From positions 1-20,102 of the forward strand of contig UQMF01000032.1 in the NCBI GenBank assembly GCA_900542145.1: a DNA stretch of 20,102 bases, given 5' to 3'. A model generated the notes under the pieces. It was given only the letters and a program-made list of their open reading frames with translations, had not been told where the DNA came from and did not search any database. This document shows positions 1 to 7,174 of this stretch, piece after piece. How positions within the stretch are numbered: the stretch's first letter is position 1; each line of letters opens with the position of its first letter. A program made the position numbers and the translations under genes. Source of the DNA: an uncultured Oscillospiraceae bacterium (GTDB lineage Bacteria > Bacillota > Clostridia > Oscillospirales > Ruminococcaceae).

Positions 1-22
1 CTCCTCATTGTACAATCTGACG

Positions 23-68
23 AAAAATCGAGTTTTGCCAATAAGCGAAGCGTAACATTGGCAAAACT
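23..68 (-). terminator. Intrinsic terminator closing the Gld-like ABC operon
   Basis: A perfect 12-bp inverted repeat (arms 31-42 and 57-68, AGTTTTGCCAAT and its complement) encloses a 14-nt loop. Read on the minus strand, the hairpin is followed three bases later by a run of five T (plus-strand A at 23-27). It lies 70 bp past the stop codon of the last gene in the operon, which suits a rho-independent terminator. The stem is AT-rich and the loop long, so it may be of moderate strength. Confidence 0.65.
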
Positions 69-74
69 GACTGC

Positions 75-106
75 GCAATACACGCACAATCTTTGTGCGG
101 TATTGC
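75..106 (-). other. Second strong hairpin between the last operon gene and the terminator
   Basis: Two stacked perfect arms of 7 bp each (GCAATAC 75-81 with GTATTGC 100-106, and CGCACAA 83-89 with TTGTGCG 93-99) form a 14-bp stem with a single bulged A at 82 and a 3-nt loop. No T tract follows directly on the minus strand, so it is not a typical terminator by itself. It could protect the 3' end of the mRNA or be a palindromic intergenic repeat. Confidence 0.5.
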
Positions 107-139
107 CCTAAAATCCCCGGTGGGAACTTTCGGCGTTAC

Positions 140-430
140 TTATCCCTGTTCTCCGAAAAGCTCCTTGGAAAGCCATACATACGCGGTGTCAAGCGCTTCG
201 TACAGGCTGTTCATCTCGCCCTTCTTCGCCTTTGCAAGGAGGTCAGGCTCCATCTTGGTCGGTACCATCTGCACCATGACCTTTGTGGGCATTTCGCTGT
301 CCTTATAAGTTTCGCTCTCCCGGATCGTGAGCTTGGTGACGAACTTGTCGCCCATGCTTCCGTAGTAGATCTCGTTTCCGCTTCTCACCATAGGAAATCC
401 GCGATAGTAGAAAAAGTTACCCTCAGCCAT
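140..430 (-). CDS. Small protein of unknown function, last gene of the ABC operon
   Basis: I do not recognise this family. The product is a 96-residue soluble protein with no signal peptide, membrane segment or cysteine. The N-terminal half is rich in aromatics and glycine (FFYYRGFPMVR, then a YYGSMGDKF stretch) and probably beta-stranded. The C-terminal half (about 60-90) looks helical, with a lysine-rich patch followed by LYEALDTAYVWLSKELF. The start is taken as the ATG at 430, because GGAGG lies 9 nt upstream; a TTG two codons earlier would sit too close to that site. The gene follows the DUF4340 gene by 48 bp on the same strand and precedes a terminator, so it is probably co-transcribed with the ABC genes. 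Whether it serves that transporter is unknown. Coding status is supported by the ribosome site, operon position and clean frame. Confidence 0.75.
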   Translation of the reverse strand: MAEGNFFYYRGFPMVRSGNEIYYGSMGDKFVTKLTIRESETYKDSEMPTKVMVQMVPTKMEPDLLAKAKKGEMNSLYEALDTAYVWLSKELFGEQG

Positions 431-478
431 TGTCAATTACCTCCATATTATATTTATATACTAGAAAAAGTGCCTGCG

Positions 479-2098
479 TCACCAGTCAAGCTTGATCTCT
501 CCGCCGTTAAACAGTGCGTCAAGATTCTCCAACAGACGCTGTGTGTAAATCTGGCGCACCTTGTAGAGAATGTCGCCGTTTACGCTGACGATGTTCTTGC
601 GGTCGTCCGACTTGTAGAACGCGATAACGTCCTCGCTCCTGCCATAGGTGTCGTAGTACTCCTCGCGATACTTGAAATCCAGCGTGATGTAGGGATCCAG
701 CTGTTCGTCGGAGAAATACAGCTCCTCGCCCATGGAAGTGATGAGGTGCTGGTAGAAACTCTTGAAGTTCGCGTCGTTCAGCACGGTATCTCCGCAGGTG
801 AAGCTGTGGTCATCGGCAGTTCCGTTGACCTTGAACACATACTCGCCGTCGGGTGTGGTGACGGTCAGGGTGTCGATCGTGTAGATATACGGGGAGATCG
901 GTCTGCGGGACATGATGTCCTGCACCTGGAACGTATACCACGGCGCATTGTCAGTGCTTATGGAATATACGATCCTGTCGCCCTCGAACATCGCATAATA
1001 CCCGGTAACGGTGGAAACCGCGCTGTCGCCCTCGCCGGTGGTCGTGCGTATCTCGTTGCCGAGAAGCAGTACGCGCGCCTTGCCTCCGTACTTGAAGCTT
1101 ACCTTGCAGAACGGATCGTCCAGACCAGCGTCGGCGATCTCCTGCTCGGTGGGGTCGATGTATTCGCAGGAGGAAGCGCTCAGCGAATACAGCCCGTAGC
1201 ATATGGTCTGTCCACTGGTGGTGTCCAGCTCTGCGGTTATCGGCTCGGTTATACGGTGGGTGTTGAATGTCGTGATAACGGAATCCTCGTTCTCACTCTC
1301 CTCCGCGATGTCATACATATATTCAATCCTGACAGGCTCGTCAAGATCCTTGCGCTCGACCACGAGGTAGTCAAGCTCCTGGGGATTGTTGGTGTTGTAG
1401 GATTCTGTCAGCACCAGGTTCACGAAATCCTTGATATCGTAGAATGCGCTGCCAGTGCTGTAGTAGCTTGCCTGCATCACGTCGCTGCTGCCCTTGGTCA
1501 TGCAGTAGACGTAGTTCGTCGAAGCCGGGTTCCTTATTCCGAAGCAGATATCCGCAGAACTGCCGTCGTCAAAGGTGACCTTTACCTCCGCCTCGGGATC
1601 CGCAAGCCCGTATTTTTCGAGATCCTGCGCGTCCTTTTCCACCATTGAGGAAGCGGACAGCCCTGCCATGCAGCGCACGAATGAGCCGATGGTGGAATCA
1701 TTATGATCCACGCCCTCCAGCTCCGGGCTTATCCAGTAGTACTCAGTGGTGGTGCTGACGTTTCCGTCGTCGTCCGTGCTGGAAACCTCGCGCTGCTGCC
1801 TTTCAAAGGAGTAGCTGCCGGTGGAATTCGTGACCTCCATCTTGAGCACGTTCTCCTGCTCCTTTTCGGTGATGGCGATCTTGTCGCTGTCCCCGGAGGA
1901 GCTGCCGGAATCCGACGAAGTGCCGTCCGAGCCGGAGGAATCCGCCTCGGAGGTACTGCTCTCGTTTGTTACCGCGCCGGAAGTATCATCATTGTTGCCG
2001 GAACCAGTCAGCATGAGTACCAGGAGCGCAGCTCCCAGTACGAGCAGCACAGCGGCTGCGATGATGACGGTCCTGGTGGTTTTTGAAAGCTTTGCCAT
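479..2098 (-). CDS. DUF4340-domain membrane-anchored protein of the Gld-like ABC system
   Basis: The 539-residue product has a short basic N-terminus, one membrane segment (about residues 10-31), then a Ser/Asp/Gly-rich low-complexity linker (about 33-72). A large extracytoplasmic beta-rich region fills the rest, with repeated stretches resembling DUF4340 (for example YGLADPEAEVKVTFDDGS near 165 and the similar DAGLDDPFCKVSFKYG later). No lipobox is visible, so it is a single-pass anchored protein rather than a lipoprotein. DUF4340 genes typically sit beside GldG-like genes in bacteria; the biochemical role is unknown. The ATG directly abuts the stop codon of the upstream GldG-like gene, and its ribosome site GGAGG, 9 nt upstream, lies inside that gene's last codons. 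This arrangement implies translational coupling. Family assignment is from recognition of the architecture and neighbours. Confidence 0.82.
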   Translation of the reverse strand: MAKLSKTTRTVIIAAAVLLVLGAALLVLMLTGSGNNDDTSGAVTNESSTSEADSSGSDGTSSDSGSSSGDSDKIAITEKEQENVLKMEVTNSTGSYSFERQQREVSSTDDDGNVSTTTEYYWISPELEGVDHNDSTIGSFVRCMAGLSASSMVEKDAQDLEKYGLADPEAEVKVTFDDGSSADICFGIRNPASTNYVYCMTKGSSDVMQASYYSTGSAFYDIKDFVNLVLTESYNTNNPQELDYLVVERKDLDEPVRIEYMYDIAEESENEDSVITTFNTHRITEPITAELDTTSGQTICYGLYSLSASSCEYIDPTEQEIADAGLDDPFCKVSFKYGGKARVLLLGNEIRTTTGEGDSAVSTVTGYYAMFEGDRIVYSISTDNAPWYTFQVQDIMSRRPISPYIYTIDTLTVTTPDGEYVFKVNGTADDHSFTCGDTVLNDANFKSFYQHLITSMGEELYFSDEQLDPYITLDFKYREEYYDTYGRSEDVIAFYKSDDRKNIVSVNGDILYKVRQIYTQRLLENLDALFNGGEIKLDW

Positions 2099-3829
2099 TT
2101 ATCTGTGCCTCCTGCGCACCCAGATAACTATACCCAGCACGATGACCAGGATCGGGATAACGATACAGAGGATTATCGCGAGAACATTCGCGCTGCCCTG
2201 GTTCATATCGAAGCCCACGGTTTCGAAAGTCTTGGAAGTGATGGTAACACCGTCTGTCTTGCCGGAAATATAGTTGAACGTGTTCACCAGGAAATTCTGG
2301 TTGTTTGAGTTGGAGTAGCTTACTGTCGGGAACATCTCCGATCCAAATGCAACAACTCTGGAAACCTCCTGGGACGTGCTATGGATCTTGTAAGCGCAGA
2401 TTGCGTCGTTGAATACGCCGGATTCAGCGGAGTTCACATCGAAGCTGCTGTTGGAAAGCTCGCTCAGCGGCTGGAGATACGCTCCGTCGTAGGTCTTGAT
2501 CAGCACCTTCTGCTCAATGCTGCTCTTGGATTTATCCTCACCCCATATCTGGATAACAGGGCGCACATATGCGTCATAGGTGAACAGTGAGTTGCCGTAA
2601 ACATTGCCGGCGAAATCCGTGTCCTGAATATCCAGGACATGTGCGAAAGGCATGTTGCCGTAGGTGTAGTTCGAGTTGGTCTGCATGATTATGCTGTCGC
2701 CGATCTGGATCCCCCACTCAGCCAGGAATGCGGAGAGGTTTACAAGCGCGGTGCTGTCCTCGTCAGTCTTGGTGTAGTACACCTGGCTGCTGGAGAAGAA
2801 CACAAGGTTCTTTCCGAAAGCGCCGTCGTTGTCCAGGAACTTAGCCAGCTTGTCGAGATTATCGTTGTCGTAATCCATTGTAGGCGCGTACATCACGATG
2901 TAGTCGATGTCGCTGTCTATCTCAGAAACTGACTGAAGATTGATGGTTTCAACATCGTATCCGTTCTTGCTGAGCAGGCTGGAAAGAGTGCCTGCGTCGC
3001 CCTCGCCGAAGCCCTCGGTGAACGCAACCCGCACAGGATCTGTGTTGGTTACATACAGCATGGCGGAAATAGCCGCCTGCTCAATGTTGCTGCCGTCGAT
3101 CACCCTGGAAGCATAGGAGCTGTTGACATACTGCTCCACATACTGATCTATATAGGTTTCGGGGTAGCCGTACTGGGAAAGCTGGCTTCTGAACGCATTG
3201 CAGGAGAAGTAGCTTCCCGGGGTGAGAATGCGGTGTCTGCCGGTTTCAGCGGATTCCACCACTATATAGTTCGTGGAAAGAGTTTCGCCATTGAACCTTG
3301 ATGTGAAATCCGGGTTCTGGTCGATCTGGAGATACTGCACCTTGAAGTGCTCGTTCTGCATAGCCATCTTCTTGAGAAGCTCGTTGACGCTCTTGTAGTA
3401 GGTCCCGCCGCCCTCGAAATCCGTTTCGGAATTCATGACGGACACGGTGACGTCCATAGTCAGCTTGTCAAGGTACCCGGTGGTTTCCTCGTCCAGGGTG
3501 TAGATACCCGAGTCGGAAAGGTCGGCCGTGGTATCGAACCTGTCGGAAACTATGTTCACGATCACGTTCAGCACGACTACCGCCGCCAGGAACAGCACGG
3601 TAAATACCACTGCCAGGGTGCCGTGCTTGAAGTTACGCTTGTTGAACTTGTGCCCGCGCGCCGCCGGATTTCCGTTGCGGATCTCCGCCGGCTTCTTCTC
3701 CGGCTTTGCGGACTTTTTCTCTGCCTTCCCGGGAGCGGAAGCTTCCTTGCCGGAGGTTTCCTCAGCCGCAGGGGTCGCATTTTCGGAGTTTTCCAGCTCC
3801 GTGTTCTTTTCTTCGTTGATTTCGCTCAT
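2099..3829 (-). CDS. GldG-like ABC-associated membrane protein
   Basis: The 576-residue product has a charged Glu/Lys/Ala/Pro-rich cytoplasmic N-terminus (about 1-60), a membrane segment (about 72-95, AVVFTVLFLAAVVVLNVIVNI), a large extracytoplasmic domain and a second membrane segment at the end (VLAIILCIVIPILVIVLGIV) followed by a basic RRRHR tail. This two-TM layout with a large soluble domain matches the GldG/ABC_transp_aux family. The soluble part has alternating strand-helix patterns (VRVAFTEGFGEGDAGTLSSL; DIDYIVMYAPTMDYDNDNLDKL) like the glutamine-amidotransferase-like fold described for that family. I chose the ATG at 3829 (MSEINEEK) because GGGGGAG lies just upstream; the open frame extends 13 codons further without a better site. 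It lies 16 bp after the permease gene. In gliding Bacteroidota GldG works with GldA and GldF; in Firmicutes the role is unknown. Confidence 0.82.
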   Translation of the reverse strand: MSEINEEKNTELENSENATPAAEETSGKEASAPGKAEKKSAKPEKKPAEIRNGNPAARGHKFNKRNFKHGTLAVVFTVLFLAAVVVLNVIVNIVSDRFDTTADLSDSGIYTLDEETTGYLDKLTMDVTVSVMNSETDFEGGGTYYKSVNELLKKMAMQNEHFKVQYLQIDQNPDFTSRFNGETLSTNYIVVESAETGRHRILTPGSYFSCNAFRSQLSQYGYPETYIDQYVEQYVNSSYASRVIDGSNIEQAAISAMLYVTNTDPVRVAFTEGFGEGDAGTLSSLLSKNGYDVETINLQSVSEIDSDIDYIVMYAPTMDYDNDNLDKLAKFLDNDGAFGKNLVFFSSSQVYYTKTDEDSTALVNLSAFLAEWGIQIGDSIIMQTNSNYTYGNMPFAHVLDIQDTDFAGNVYGNSLFTYDAYVRPVIQIWGEDKSKSSIEQKVLIKTYDGAYLQPLSELSNSSFDVNSAESGVFNDAICAYKIHSTSQEVSRVVAFGSEMFPTVSYSNSNNQNFLVNTFNYISGKTDGVTITSKTFETVGFDMNQGSANVLAIILCIVIPILVIVLGIVIWVRRRHR

Positions 3830-3845
3830 GACTGCTCCCCCTTTC

Positions 3846-4571
3846 TCAGCTCCAGCGGCGGCGTTCAATAACGCGCATCGTCAGGAAGTTGAATACTGCT
3901 ATCAGGCTCAGGAAGAACAGGATATTCTTCAGGCTGAAGATTCCGTAGGTGAATTCCTGGTACTTATAAAGCACTGAAAGTGCGTTGATGATATTCTTCA
4001 GGAACGGCACTGTGACGAAATTTGAGATGATATCAAACAGGCACAGCAGGATATTTACGCCGATACTTCCGATAGCGGCGATCATCTGGTTCTCGGTCAG
4101 GCTGGAGATCAGGATTCCGGCGGAGATGAACACGCTGCCCATCAGGATTATGCCGACGAAATTGCCGAAGAAGCCTGCCCAGTTGAATACGGCGCCGGTT
4201 TCGGAGTTTGCAACCGCAGCCGCAAGTCCGACAGCGTAGACGAGCATTATCGCTGCGCCGATCAGGAATATCAGGAATGCCGCCAGGAACTTACCTGCCA
4301 CCAGTCCGAACAGGCTCACCGGGGAGGTGAGTGTCAGCTGGTCGGTCTTCTGGCGCTTGTCGTCCGCCATGGTTCTCATGGTGAGTATCGGAATGAGGAT
4401 CACCATGATGAAGAACATCAGCAGGAACACCGAAGACATGTCCGCGGAGGAGCCGGTAAGGCAGGTCATCCACAGGAACAGCCCGGAGAATCCGTAGAAC
4501 ACCGCGAGATACACATATCCCAGCGGCGACGTAAAATAGGAAGCGAACTCACGCTTCAGGATTGCTGTCAT
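3846..4571 (-). CDS. ABC-2 type permease (GldF-like)
   Basis: The 241-residue integral membrane protein has about six hydrophobic helices (near 17-38, 47-66, 90-117, 130-155, 163-185 and 212-233). The loop after helix 2 carries RTMADDKRQKTDQLTLTSPVS, the charged then Leu-Thr-Ser-Pro pattern typical of ABC-2 export permeases of the GldF/NosY group. It would form the membrane channel, driven by the ATPase encoded just upstream. Its ATG overlaps the ATPase stop codon by 4 bp (ATGA), with GGAGG 9 nt before the start, so the two are translationally coupled. Length fits single-domain permeases of this group. The substrate cannot be read from the sequence. Confidence 0.88.
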   Translation of the reverse strand: MTAILKREFASYFTSPLGYVYLAVFYGFSGLFLWMTCLTGSSADMSSVFLLMFFIMVILIPILTMRTMADDKRQKTDQLTLTSPVSLFGLVAGKFLAAFLIFLIGAAIMLVYAVGLAAAVANSETGAVFNWAGFFGNFVGIILMGSVFISAGILISSLTENQMIAAIGSIGVNILLCLFDIISNFVTVPFLKNIINALSVLYKYQEFTYGIFSLKNILFFLSLIAVFNFLTMRVIERRRWS

Positions 4572-5536
4572 TTCTGCGCACCTCCGTTGTCAATATTGCC
4601 GTAAAAATCACCGGTGGTGAGCTTGAGGAAGATCTCCTCCAGGGTAAGCTCGCTGCTGCGCATGAGCAGTATCGGGTAATTCCTCGCAGCCATGCGCTTA
4701 AATACCTCGCGGCGGATATCGCAGCCTTCCACAGCGTTCAACTCGTATTCGCCGATGGTCTTGTCTATGGTGCGGTTTAGATGTACTTCCTGCATGTCGG
4801 GGATCTGCTCCAGAAGCGCCTTGACTTCCTTCACCGGACCCTCGATCTGCACGGTCAGCTTGTGATCCGCAGACAGGTTGTGGGAGAGGTGCTCGGTGGT
4901 GTCGTTAGCCACCAGCCTGCCGCGGTTGATTACAACGATCTTGTCGCAGACCGCCTGCACCTCGGACAGGATATGGGAGGACAGGATAACCGTGTGGTTC
5001 CTGCCAAGCTTCTTGATAAGGGTGCGAATTTCGATGATCTGCTTCGGGTCGAGTCCGACTGTCGGCTCGTCCAGGATAAGCACTTTGGGGTTGCCGACAA
5101 GCGCCTGCGCAAGTCCGACACGCTGCTTGTAGCCCTTGGACAGGTTGCGGATAACGCGCCTGGATACATCGGTGATCTTCACCAGGCTGCAAATCTCCGC
5201 CAGGTGGGATTTCCTCGGCAGCTTGCACTTCTTGAGATCGTAAACGAAATTAAGGTACTCCATCACCGTCATGTCGAGATAGAGCGGAGGCTGCTCCGGA
5301 AGGTAGCCGATGTCCTTCTTTGCGCGCACCGGATCCTCCAGGATATCCACGCCGTTGATCAGCGCCTGTCCGCCGGACGATGAGAGGTAGCCGGTCAGCA
5401 TGTTCATTGTGGTGGACTTTCCTGCGCCGTTAGGACCGAGGAATCCGAGGATCTCGCTCTCTCCGGCGGTGAAGCTTATTCCGTCCACCGCGAGCTTGCT
5501 GCCATAGCTTTTGCTCAGGTTTTTTACTTCGATCAT
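4568..5536 (-). CDS. ABC transporter ATP-binding protein (GldA-like)
   Basis: The 322-residue cytoplasmic ATPase has all nucleotide-binding motifs: Walker A GPNGAGKST (34-42), Q-loop (YLPEQPPL, about 79-86), a signature motif with the variant start LSKGYKQR (132-139) in place of LSGGQ, Walker B VLILDEPTVGLDP (152-164) and the switch histidine in SSHIL (about 188). A C-terminal extension of about 90 residues after position 230 is usual for ATPases paired with ABC-2 permeases. LSKGYKQR is common in the GldA/NosF/CcmA subgroup. It heads the operon, with AAAGGA six bases upstream of the ATG, and overlaps the permease start by 4 bp. It energises the exporter formed with the next gene; the substrate is unknown. 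Confidence 0.92.
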   Translation of the reverse strand: MIEVKNLSKSYGSKLAVDGISFTAGESEILGFLGPNGAGKSTTMNMLTGYLSSSGGQALINGVDILEDPVRAKKDIGYLPEQPPLYLDMTVMEYLNFVYDLKKCKLPRKSHLAEICSLVKITDVSRRVIRNLSKGYKQRVGLAQALVGNPKVLILDEPTVGLDPKQIIEIRTLIKKLGRNHTVILSSHILSEVQAVCDKIVVINRGRLVANDTTEHLSHNLSADHKLTVQIEGPVKEVKALLEQIPDMQEVHLNRTIDKTIGEYELNAVEGCDIRREVFKRMAARNYPILLMRSSELTLEEIFLKLTTGDFYGNIDNGGAQK

Positions 5537-5580
5537 AATATGTCCTTTGCATTTTGGCAGAATGCCTGTATTATTTGGTC

Positions 5581-5607
5581 ATATCCTCCGGCATATACCG
5601 GAGATAT
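5581..5607 (-). other. Leader hairpin of the ABC operon
   Basis: CTCCGG (5586-5591) pairs with CCGGAG (5598-5603) around a 6-nt loop. The stem is extended by four A-T pairs across a single bulged C at 5585. It falls in the untranslated leader between the candidate promoter and the ATPase start and has no T tract on the minus strand, so it is not a terminator. Function is unknown; mRNA stability is one possibility. Confidence 0.45.
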
Positions 5608-5625
5608 AAACCAGTACATAATCAG

Positions 5626-5655
5626 ATTATCACACTAAAGTGATGATAGTGTGAA
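5626..5655 (-). promoter_or_regulatory. Candidate sigma-70 type promoter for the ABC operon
   Basis: On the minus strand TTCACA (5655-5650, five of six consensus bases) is separated by 18 bp from GATAAT (5631-5626, five of six). The -10 element is preceded by TGT, giving an extended -10 (TGTGATAAT). The predicted start near 5619 leaves a leader of about 80 nt before the ATPase gene. No other promoter this good is seen in the 142-bp gap between gltX and the ATPase gene. Confidence 0.55.
5631..5653. promoter_or_regulatory. Palindrome within the ABC promoter, possible operator
   Basis: CACACTA (5631-5637) and TAGTGTG (5647-5653) form a perfect 7-bp inverted repeat with a 9-bp centre. It lies between and partly over the -35 and -10 elements. 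A dyad here is the classic place for a repressor site. No regulator gene is adjacent, so the binding protein is unknown. It lacks a T tract on the minus strand, which argues against it being the gltX terminator. Confidence 0.4.
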
Positions 5656-5678
5656 TTAACTATGAATATAGCGTTAAA

Positions 5679-7127
5679 TCAGCCTATTTCTGCGGTCAGT
5701 TTTTCGACAGCCTTTCTCATGCGCGCGAGAGTATCCTGCTTGCCGAGGATCTTCGCAAGCTCCACGCCGCCGCCGGGAGTTACCGCCTTGCCGCTGAGCG
5801 CAACACGCAGCGGATAGAGGTACAAACCGTTCTTTACGCCGTCAGCTTCAATCTGCTTAAAGAGCGCATCGTGAATGTTCTCGGCGGTGAAGTCCTCAAC
5901 GTCCTCGATGACCGGAATGAGCTTCTGGAGCGCTTCCAGGGAGGTCTGGGGGGTGGTCTTCATCTTCTTGCTTACATACATGTCGATGGAATACTCCGGC
6001 ATTTCGTCGATAAAGTCAACACGCTCTGGGATATCGTTGAAAACCTCGGTTCTGGGCTGTAATCCCGCGCAGAGAAGCGGCAGATCGATATCCGTGCGCT
6101 TGCAGGTCTGGCGTATCCACGGCTCTGCATACTCCACGAACTTCTCCAGGGGAAGGTTGCGGATATACACAGCGTTGATGGCCGTGAGCTTGAGCGGATC
6201 GAATATCGCCGGGGACTTGGAGATACCGGACAGGTCGAACGCTTCGATCATCTCGTCCAGTGTGAATATCTCCTGCTCGCCCTTGGGCGCCCAGCCCAGC
6301 AGCAGAATGTAGTTCAGGATAGCTTCGGTGAGATATCCCTTTGCGCGGAAATCCTCGAAGGAAGCGTCGCCGTCGCGCTTGGACAGCTTGTGGGTAGCGT
6401 CACGCATGATGTGCTCAACGTGAATATAGATCGGAGGCTCCCAGCCGAAAGCTGCATACAGCAGGTTGTACTTCGGCGCGGAGGAAAGGTACTCGTTTCC
6501 TCTTACGACGTGGGTTATGCCCATTGTGTGGTCGTCAACGACATTGGCGAAGTTGTAGGTAGGCATTCCATCAGACTTCAGAAGCACCTGGTCGTCCAGG
6601 TCGATGTTCTCAACGGTGATGTCGCCGTAGATCTCGTCATGGAACGTGGTAGTCCCGTCGTTCGGGATCTTCTGGCGGATAACGCAGGATTCGCCGGCGT
6701 CGTGGCGCTTCTTCGCCTCGGCAGCATCCATGTCGCGGCAGGGGCAGCGGTGCGCGGAAGCAAGTCCGTTCGCGGTATCCTCGCTGCTGTCCTCGTTCTT
6801 GCCGCAGAAGCAGTAGTATGCGTTTCCGGTTTCCACCAGCTTCTCGGCGTACTCCTTGAACATACCCATTCTCTCGCTCTGTACATACGGACCGCAGGGA
6901 CCGCCGATGTCCGGACCCTCGTCCCAGTTCAGTCCGCAGGTCCTGAGCGTTCTGTAGATAACGTCGGTAGCGCCCTCAACGTAGCGTCCCTGGTCGGTAT
7001 CCTCGATACGCAGGATAAACTTGCCCTTGTTCTTTCTCGCGATAAGATAGGTGTACAGCGCAGTGCGCAGGTTGCCTATGTGCATGTACCCAGTGGGGCT
7101 GGGTGCAAATCTTGTCCTGACTTCCAT
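5679..7127 (-). CDS. gltX: Glutamyl-tRNA synthetase
   Basis: This 482-residue class I aminoacyl-tRNA synthetase charges tRNA-Glu with glutamate using ATP. The HIGH-type motif is in APSPTGYMHIGN (residues 8-19) and the KMSKS-type loop reads HKLSKRDGD (246-254). Two cysteine pairs (C106/C108 and C128/C130) match the zinc-binding region of many GluRS enzymes. Length is normal for the family. The start codon is preceded by AAAGGAC about 8 nt upstream. The gene follows ribF by 47 bp on the same strand and precedes the ABC operon promoter, so it may be the last gene of the rimP-infB operon or have its own weak promoter. In organisms lacking GlnRS, a non-discriminating GluRS also charges tRNA-Gln; which type this is cannot be decided here. 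Confidence 0.96.
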   Translation of the reverse strand: MEVRTRFAPSPTGYMHIGNLRTALYTYLIARKNKGKFILRIEDTDQGRYVEGATDVIYRTLRTCGLNWDEGPDIGGPCGPYVQSERMGMFKEYAEKLVETGNAYYCFCGKNEDSSEDTANGLASAHRCPCRDMDAAEAKKRHDAGESCVIRQKIPNDGTTTFHDEIYGDITVENIDLDDQVLLKSDGMPTYNFANVVDDHTMGITHVVRGNEYLSSAPKYNLLYAAFGWEPPIYIHVEHIMRDATHKLSKRDGDASFEDFRAKGYLTEAILNYILLLGWAPKGEQEIFTLDEMIEAFDLSGISKSPAIFDPLKLTAINAVYIRNLPLEKFVEYAEPWIRQTCKRTDIDLPLLCAGLQPRTEVFNDIPERVDFIDEMPEYSIDMYVSKKMKTTPQTSLEALQKLIPVIEDVEDFTAENIHDALFKQIEADGVKNGLYLYPLRVALSGKAVTPGGGVELAKILGKQDTLARMRKAVEKLTAEIG

Positions 7128-7174
7128 TTGTCATTGTCCTTTCGTATATTACGCTTTACAGCGGTTGTTGCATT

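Noticed and set aside
437..478. AT-rich gap with a TATAAT match before the 96-residue gene
   Set aside because: No acceptable -35 lies at the right distance; it reads better as an AT-rich spacer between co-transcribed genes.
95..1648. 517-codon plus-strand open frame opposite the DUF4340 gene
   Set aside because: It spans two minus-strand genes, their gap and the hairpin region, has no plausible ribosome site and no family resemblance. The minus genes fit operon spacing and known architecture.
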